Origin: Chelatococcus composti
Lineage (GTDB): Bacteria > Pseudomonadota > Alphaproteobacteria > Rhizobiales > Beijerinckiaceae
DNA: 64,000 bases
NCBI RefSeq assembly: GCF_014201415.1
Contig: NZ_JACHEH010000005.1
Span: 186,001 to 250,000, forward strand
Reading direction: 5' to 3'
The translations under genes were made by a program, and so were the position numbers. This document shows, piece after piece, positions 59,115-64,000 of the stretch. A model generated the notes under the pieces. It had not been told where the DNA came from, did no database searches, and worked only from the letters and a program-made list of their open reading frames with translations. Position 1 is the stretch's first letter, and every line of letters starts with the position of its first letter.

Positions 59115-60473
59115 ATGACCGATCATTCGAGAGCCGAACGCCCGATGCCACGGGCCGCCAACCATCCGCTGCGCGTGCTGGTCGTCTCGCACGGCCACCC
59201 GAGCTTTTCGCTCGGCGGCGCCGAGATCGCCTCCTACAACCTGCACAAGGGGCTCAACCGCCTCGAGGGTGTCGGCTCGCGCTATCTCGCCCGCGTCGGC
59301 CACCCCGTCGCGCGCCACGGCGCCACCGCGCTCCTCAGCCTGCGCCAGAAGCAGGGGGAGATCCTCTACCACGCCGACGAGTACGACCATTTCCTGCTGT
59401 CCAACCGCAACACGGAGGAGATCGAGCGCGATTTCCTGCGCGTGGTGCGCGATCTGCGGCCGGACGTGGTGCACTTCCACCACTTCATCGGCCTGGGCCT
59501 CGAATGCCTCTATGCCGTGCGCAAGGCGCTGCCCGAGACGCTGATCATCGTCACCTTTCACGAGTTCCTCGCCATCTGCCACCACCACGGGCAGATGGTG
59601 AAGACGCACGGCGCCAAGCTCTGCAACCGTGCCTCGCCGGCGGACTGCAACGCCTGTTTCCCTGACATCTCGCCGGCGCGCTTCCTGCGCCGGGAGCATT
59701 TCGTGCGCGGCCTGCTCGACGTGGCCGACCATTTCGTCTCGCCGAGCCGCTTCCTCGTGGAGCGCTATGTCGACTGGGGGCTCGACCCCTCGCGCTTCAC
59801 GGTCATCGAGAACGGGCTCGACATTGCCGAGCCGGTGCCGCCGCGGCCGCTGCCGCCGGGCGGGCGGCGCAGCCGCTTCGCCTATTTCGGCCAGATCACG
59901 GCCTTCAAGGGCGTGGACGTGTTGCTCGACGCAGTGGGGCGGATCCCCGAATCCGTCTGGGGCGACGATGCCCAGCTCATGATCTTCGGCGGCAACCTTG
60001 AGCGCCAGCCGAGGCCCTTCCAGGAGAAGATCGAGGCGCTCATCGAGCGTGCGGGCCCGCGCGTGCGCTTCTACGGCGCCTACCAGAACAGCGAGATGCC
60101 GCGCCTGATGCGCTCCATCGACTGGACGATCGTTCCCTCCATCTGGTGGGAGAACTCGCCCATCGTCATCCAGGAATCCTTTTTCCACGGCCGCCCGCTC
60201 ATTGCCAGCAACATCGGCGGCATGGCCGAGAAGATCACCGACGGCGTCGACGGCCTGCATTTCCGCGTCGGCTCGTCGGAAGACCTCGTCGACCGGATGG
60301 TCGAGGCCCTGACGGACGCGACCCTCTGGGACCGGCTGCGCGCCGGCATCACGCGGCCCATCGACTACGAGGAGTGCGCCCGGCGCCACCTCGATCTCTA
60401 CAACGCCGTCGCCGCCCGGCGCGCGGCGGCGCGGGCGCCCGTCCCGGTGCCCTCGGCGGCGCGCAGCGCCTGA
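59115..60473 (+). CDS. GT4 glycosyltransferase B of the RTX/glycan cluster
   Basis: 452-residue GT-B enzyme with LRVLVVSHGHPSFSLGGAEIASYNLHKGL at the N-terminus, IIVTFHEFLAICHHHGQMVKTHGAKLCNRASPADCNACFPDIS in the middle and FAYFGQITAFKGVDVLLDAVGRI plus SIWWENSPIVIQESFFHGRPLIAS in the donor domain. The same cysteine-bearing insert and donor motifs as the GT4 at 54810-56060 point to a gene duplication with changed specificity. The ATG at 59115 follows GGGGGTGAAG and lies two bases after the previous stop. Confidence 0.88.
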   Translation: MTDHSRAERPMPRAANHPLRVLVVSHGHPSFSLGGAEIASYNLHKGLNRLEGVGSRYLARVGHPVARHGATALLSLRQKQGEILYHADEYDHFLLSNRNTEEIERDFLRVVRDLRPDVVHFHHFIGLGLECLYAVRKALPETLIIVTFHEFLAICHHHGQMVKTHGAKLCNRASPADCNACFPDISPARFLRREHFVRGLLDVADHFVSPSRFLVERYVDWGLDPSRFTVIENGLDIAEPVPPRPLPPGGRRSRFAYFGQITAFKGVDVLLDAVGRIPESVWGDDAQLMIFGGNLERQPRPFQEKIEALIERAGPRVRFYGAYQNSEMPRLMRSIDWTIVPSIWWENSPIVIQESFFHGRPLIASNIGGMAEKITDGVDGLHFRVGSSEDLVDRMVEALTDATLWDRLRAGITRPIDYEECARRHLDLYNAVAARRAAARAPVPVPSAARSA

Positions 60474-60514
60474 AACTGTCCGTCGCAACGCCACAGGTGA
60501 AAGGGAGAGGTCCC

Positions 60515-61702
60515 ATGGCAAGAATTCTCGTGATGATCCCCTCGGGAGAGGTCTACGATCACGACTGCGTCCGCTGGTACCGCCACAAGGACGTGCAGGC
60601 GCACATCAATCACTACCACAACATCGGCGACGCCTTCGTCTACGATTCCTCGCTCAAGCTTCTCAACTACGAGAAGCTCGACGTGCTGCAGATCGCCAAC
60701 CCCAACCTCGACGACATCGACCGCATCAACCGGGAATACGACTACGTCTTCCTGCGCGGCTCCAACTACGTGCATAAGGACATGAAGTGGAGCCGGACCG
60801 TCGACGTCCTGAAGCGGCTGAAAATCCCGGTCATCGCCTTCGGCATCGGCGCCCAGGCGCCGGTCAAGGGCAAGATCGAGCTGTCGGACGAGACCAAGAC
60901 CGTGCTTCGCATGATGGCCGACTCCACCACCTCGGTCGGCGTGCGCGGCGCCTATTCGGCGCAGGTGCTGTGGGACATCGGCATCCGCAACGTGCGCATC
61001 GTCGGCTGCCCCACGGCCTTCCGCCGCAACGACCCGAACCTGACCATCGCCCTGCCGCCTCTCGAGACGGTGAAATACGTCGGTGTCACCATGCGCCGGG
61101 AGGTCTCGCCCGCCTACGCGCAGGACATCAAGCGCTACCTCACGTTCCACCGCGACCTCGTGAAGTCGCTGGCCGAGCGCTTCGACGTGGTGCTCATGGC
61201 CCAGGGCGAGGTGGAGGAGAAGAAGATCGTCTTCGGCACACCGGAGCAGAAGGAGGAGGCCTTCGCGGCGCTTAGGGCCAACAAGTGGGTCTCCGAGTGG
61301 TACCTCGACGAGGTGATGGAGAAGCTGCACCGCGAGCGGCTGTTCTATTCGGACGTCGTCGCCGACTACGAGGCTCTGGTGCAGCAGAAGGACGTCGTCC
61401 TTGGCTATCGCCTGCACGGCAACCTGATGGCGCTGTCGAACGGCACCCCGTCCATCTACTTCACCTACGACAGCCGCACGGTGGAATTTGCCGAGACCTT
61501 CCAGATCCCGAGCTTCGACGTCTTTTCGGGAAAGGACTTCGTGCTCGAGGAGTACTGGGACCAGTCGCTGTTCGACAAGTTCAACCGGGCCTATCACCAT
61601 ACCTATCGCGAGATGCGGCAGTTTCTGGTGGAGAACGGCGCCGACACCAAGATGGTCGATGTCATGCAGAAGGCGCCGGAGCCGGCGCGCAAGGTGGCGT
61701 GA
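60515..61702 (+). CDS. Polysaccharide pyruvyl transferase family protein
   Basis: 395-residue protein of the PS_pyruv_trans family. YHNIGDAFVYDSSLKLL at the start, VIAFGIGAQAP, TSVGVRGAYSAQVLWDIGIRNVRIVGCPTAF and the C-terminal DVVLGYRLHGNLMALSNGTPSIYF are the family blocks. Members add pyruvate ketals to sugars of exopolysaccharides or wall polymers. This implies an acidic, pyruvylated glycan, a modification used elsewhere to bind S-layer-type proteins. AAAGGGAGAGG precedes the ATG, and the stop shares a base with the next start. Confidence 0.85.
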   Translation: MARILVMIPSGEVYDHDCVRWYRHKDVQAHINHYHNIGDAFVYDSSLKLLNYEKLDVLQIANPNLDDIDRINREYDYVFLRGSNYVHKDMKWSRTVDVLKRLKIPVIAFGIGAQAPVKGKIELSDETKTVLRMMADSTTSVGVRGAYSAQVLWDIGIRNVRIVGCPTAFRRNDPNLTIALPPLETVKYVGVTMRREVSPAYAQDIKRYLTFHRDLVKSLAERFDVVLMAQGEVEEKKIVFGTPEQKEEAFAALRANKWVSEWYLDEVMEKLHRERLFYSDVVADYEALVQQKDVVLGYRLHGNLMALSNGTPSIYFTYDSRTVEFAETFQIPSFDVFSGKDFVLEEYWDQSLFDKFNRAYHHTYREMRQFLVENGADTKMVDVMQKAPEPARKVA

Positions 61703-62898
61703 TGGCGGCCGGTGCGAGGGGATTTGTTGTTGCCGCCGTCGCAGTGCTGGCGGCCGGGCTCGCGCTCGCCCCGGCCCGCGCCGAGCCGGCCGGCGGCTAT
61801 TTCCTCGTACCGACGGGGCCGGTCGAGACTGTTTTCGACTGGTCCCGCGATGCCTGCGTCAAGAGCCATGTGCCGGACGCCCCGGCACGGGCATTCCGCA
61901 ATGCCGACGGCGAGGTGCGGCTGATCATCAGCCACAACGACAACCGTGCCCTGCTCGGCCCCAGCCTCGATGCCGTGGTGCCGAGCTGCGCGGTGGTCTA
62001 CGAGGCCGGTCGCTCGCCGAAGCTCGCCGCCTTCGACGACCTCAGCTGGATCAGCGGTGTCTACACGCGCGACGGGCGCACGGTTTATGCGCTCGCCCAC
62101 ACGGAGCTGCGCGGCGAGCGAACGCCTGGCCAGTGCCCGGCCGGCAAGTACAGCGCCTGCCTGCTCAACACCGTCACTGGCCTCGTCTCGCGCGACGGCG
62201 GCCGCAGCTTCCGGCCGGAAGGGGAGGGGCCGCCCGTGGTGGCGACCCTGCCCTACGGCTTCCCGACCGATCGCAACGCGCGCGTCGGCTACGCGAACCC
62301 CACCAACATCATCGAGCGCAACGGCTGGTACTATGCCTTCATCTTCGCCGACGGCTACCGGGCGCAGAAGCGCGGCGCCTGCCTGATCCGGACGAAAACG
62401 CTCGGCGACCCCTCCTCATGGCGGGCATGGGACGGGCGCGACTTTTCGGTCCGTTTCGTCGATCCCTTCCGCGATGCGGTGGACGATCCGGCCGCGCACA
62501 CCTGCACGCCGGTGGCGCCGCACATCATCGGCCGCATGATCGGCGGGCTCGTCACCCTGCGCAGCAGCGGCGAGGTGATGGCGGTGTTCGGTGACAAGCG
62601 CAGGCTGCCGGACGGGAGCGTGGCCGAGGGCTTCTTCACCTCCACCTCACGCGACCTCATCACGTGGAGCGAGCCGCGGCTCGTCATGCGGGCGCAGCTC
62701 CTGTGGGACAAGTCCTGCAACGAGCGCCACGCCTATTTCTATCCCTCGCTCATCGACCCCGAGGCGACAACCTTCTCCTATGAGGATTTCGGCGAGCGCG
62801 GCTATCTCTATCTCACGCGTTATCAGCTCAGAAACTGCAAAGTCACGTGGGACCGCGATCTCGTCCGGGTACCAATGGAACTGAGGCGCGACGGCTGA
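61702..62898 (+). CDS. Secreted beta-propeller-like (GH43/sialidase-like) protein
   Basis: 398-residue exported protein. The signal peptide MAAGARGFVVAAVAVLAAGLALAPARA is cleaved before EPAGG. The rest has repeated strand-turn units with Asp-box-like and GH43-like elements: LVSRDGGRSFRP, NPTNIIERNGWYYAFIFADG, CLIRTKTLGDPSSWRAWDG, FFTSTSRDLITWSEP. Six cysteines suggest disulphides in the periplasm or outside. This architecture suits carbohydrate binding or cleavage; I cannot name the catalytic residues, so enzymatic activity is open. TGATG coupling to the pyruvyltransferase gene places it in the glycan operon. Confidence 0.65.
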   Translation: MAAGARGFVVAAVAVLAAGLALAPARAEPAGGYFLVPTGPVETVFDWSRDACVKSHVPDAPARAFRNADGEVRLIISHNDNRALLGPSLDAVVPSCAVVYEAGRSPKLAAFDDLSWISGVYTRDGRTVYALAHTELRGERTPGQCPAGKYSACLLNTVTGLVSRDGGRSFRPEGEGPPVVATLPYGFPTDRNARVGYANPTNIIERNGWYYAFIFADGYRAQKRGACLIRTKTLGDPSSWRAWDGRDFSVRFVDPFRDAVDDPAAHTCTPVAPHIIGRMIGGLVTLRSSGEVMAVFGDKRRLPDGSVAEGFFTSTSRDLITWSEPRLVMRAQLLWDKSCNERHAYFYPSLIDPEATTFSYEDFGERGYLYLTRYQLRNCKVTWDRDLVRVPMELRRDG

Positions 62899-62938
62899 TA
62901 TGCCATGGTGAAGGCGGCAACGAACAAACGAGGGTGCG

Positions 62939-63934
62939 ATGACGGTTCTGGTGACGGGCGGTGCGGGCTATATCGGCAGCCACATGGTGCTCGCCCTGCG
63001 CGATGCGGGGCGTAATGTCGTGGTGCTCGACAACCTGAGCACGGGCTTCCGCTGGGCGGTCCATCCCGAGGCCGTCTTCGTCGAGGGCGATTGCGGTGAC
63101 GAGGATCTCGTCGGCCGCGTGATCCGCGAGCACGGCGTCGACGCCATCGTGCACTTCGCCGGGTCCATCGTGGTGCCGGATTCGGTCGTCGACCCGCTGG
63201 GCTACTATCTCAACAACACCGTCCGCTCGCGCGCGCTCATCGCCGCTGCGGTCGCCAACGGCGTGCCGCGCTTCCTCTTCTCATCCACTGCCGCCGTCTA
63301 CGGCGATGCGAAAGAGAGCCCTATCGCGGAGTCGGCGCCGCTCGACCCGGTGTCGCCCTACGGCACGTCGAAGCTGATGACCGAGCTGATGCTGCGCGAC
63401 ACGGCAAGGGCGCATCCGCTGAAATACGTCGCCCTGCGCTACTTCAACGTCGCCGGCGCCGACCCGGCCGGCCGTTCCGGCCAGTCGAGCCCGCGCGCCA
63501 CGCACCTTATCAAGGTCGCGACACAGGCGGCGCTCGGCGAGCGCACGCATCTTGACGTGTTCGGCACGGACTATCCGACGCCGGACGGCACCTGCCTGCG
63601 CGACTACATCCACGTCACCGATCTCGCCCGGGCGCATGTGCTCGCGCTCGACTATCTGGCTGCCGGGGGAGCGAGCGCCGTTTTCAACTGCGGCTATGGA
63701 CGCGGCTATTCCGTGCTTCAGGTCATCGAGGCGGTGAAGCGCGTCTCCGGAGTCGATTTCCCGGTCAATCACGCGCCGCGCCGCGCCGGCGACCCGGCGG
63801 CGCTTGTCGCCGATGCCTCACGCATTCGTGAGGTTCTGGGCTGGCGCCCGGAGCTCGACGATCTCGATACGATCGTGGCCCACGCTCTTGCCTGGGAGCG
63901 CAGCCTCGCCGCACGGCGTCGGGCTGCGGAATAG
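62939..63934 (+). CDS. galE: UDP-glucose 4-epimerase
   Basis: 331-residue extended SDR. GGAGYIGSHM at 7-16 binds NAD, FAGSIVVPDSVVDPLGYYLNN, FSSTAAVYG (Ser), YGTSK (Tyr-x3-Lys), YFNVAGADP and the C-terminal NCGYGRGYSVLQV are all GalE marks. It interconverts UDP-glucose and UDP-galactose in the cytoplasm and would supply galactose donors for the upstream transferases. Located 40 bases after the propeller gene and followed by a hairpin, so it probably closes the cluster. Confidence 0.93.
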   Translation: MTVLVTGGAGYIGSHMVLALRDAGRNVVVLDNLSTGFRWAVHPEAVFVEGDCGDEDLVGRVIREHGVDAIVHFAGSIVVPDSVVDPLGYYLNNTVRSRALIAAAVANGVPRFLFSSTAAVYGDAKESPIAESAPLDPVSPYGTSKLMTELMLRDTARAHPLKYVALRYFNVAGADPAGRSGQSSPRATHLIKVATQAALGERTHLDVFGTDYPTPDGTCLRDYIHVTDLARAHVLALDYLAAGGASAVFNCGYGRGYSVLQVIEAVKRVSGVDFPVNHAPRRAGDPAALVADASRIREVLGWRPELDDLDTIVAHALAWERSLAARRRAAE

Positions 63935-63970
63935 GGCCGGGCGGCTGCCGGCAGTTGGCCCCGTCCGGCC
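63935..63970 (+). terminator. Hairpin after galE
   Basis: GGCCGGGCGG (63935-63944) pairs with CCGTCCGGCC (63961-63970), one G-U pair, 16-base loop, directly after the stop codon. Followed by GCTTAAG rather than a T run. Likely marks the 3' end of the glycan gene run. Confidence 0.4.
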
Positions 63971-64000
63971 GCTTAAGTGTTGCTTCACGAATTTCCTGCT

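Noticed and set aside
56401-59151. 916-codon open frame antisense to the degenerate glycosyltransferase gene
   Set aside because: High-GC shadow frame; no family resemblance, while the plus strand shows clear GT-A and GW motifs.

Overview
The window is GC-rich (roughly two thirds G+C) chromosomal DNA, densely coded on both strands. The gene families point to an alphaproteobacterium of the Hyphomicrobiales (Rhizobiales): DUF982, a coxMNOP-type second cytochrome oxidase set, MocR and ECF41 regulators, an AmpR-AmpC pair, several ABC uptake operons and a MarR protein of the LdtR sort. Genus cannot be told from the sequence alone. No rRNA, tRNA, CRISPR array, integrase or insertion sequence was seen.

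Layout. 1-5.1 kb: small stress-type proteins (DUF982, YciF-like ferritin-fold, DUF3008), an MgtC-like membrane protein, a divergent MFS/TetR pair with an operator, an unrecognised three-repeat hydrophobic protein in AT-rich surroundings, and a 3' scrap of a DMT transporter. 5.3-10.1 kb: a five-gene Liv-type ABC operon ended by a bidirectional terminator. 10-15.7 kb: a lipoprotein, an ECF41 sigma factor with its own predicted promoter and a flavodoxin-like partner, two LysE exporters, a MocR regulator with a near-perfect 22-bp palindrome, and a YbhB protein. 15.7-21.8 kb: a glucan-debranching-type glucosidase with a GT4 glycosyltransferase, a broken polyprenyl-phosphate sugar transferase and a class II glutamine amidotransferase. 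22-26.6 kb: a ribose-type sugar ABC operon. 26.6-28.8 kb: divergent ampR-ampC. 28.8-33.8 kb: an aa3-type oxidase operon with two different subunit III genes and a separate cytochrome c. 34-38 kb: a polar amino-acid ABC operon and a LysR gene. 38.2-45.3 kb: a seven-gene catabolic operon. 45.3-63.9 kb: a type I secretion/RTX/glycan cluster.

Two modules stand out. First, the LysR gene at 37.1-38.0 kb is flanked on both sides by the same ATAAC-N5-GTTA dyad, one in front of the polar amino-acid ABC operon and one in front of the catabolic operon (amidohydrolase, M20 amidase, flavin reductase-like, Asp/Glu/hydantoin racemase, FAD-linked oxidase, DapA-like lyase, SDR). This suggests one regulon for uptake and breakdown of a cyclic amide or ureide whose identity is unknown. 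Second, at 47.4-62.9 kb a type I secretion ABC protein and adaptor sit directly before a small exported protein made almost only of RTX nonapeptides. It is followed by an active-looking GT-A glycosyltransferase, a methyltransferase, two paralogous GT4 enzymes, a membrane-anchored coiled-coil protein, a degenerate glycosyltransferase paralogue, a polysaccharide pyruvyltransferase-like protein, a secreted beta-propeller-like protein and galE. Three of these proteins share a GWxxDP-type sandwich domain. A TCGAA-T-TTCGA palindrome lies in front of the adjacent MarR gene and recurs with one mismatch in front of the RTX gene. This looks like a co-regulated cell-surface RTX/glycan system and is the best candidate here for something not yet described.
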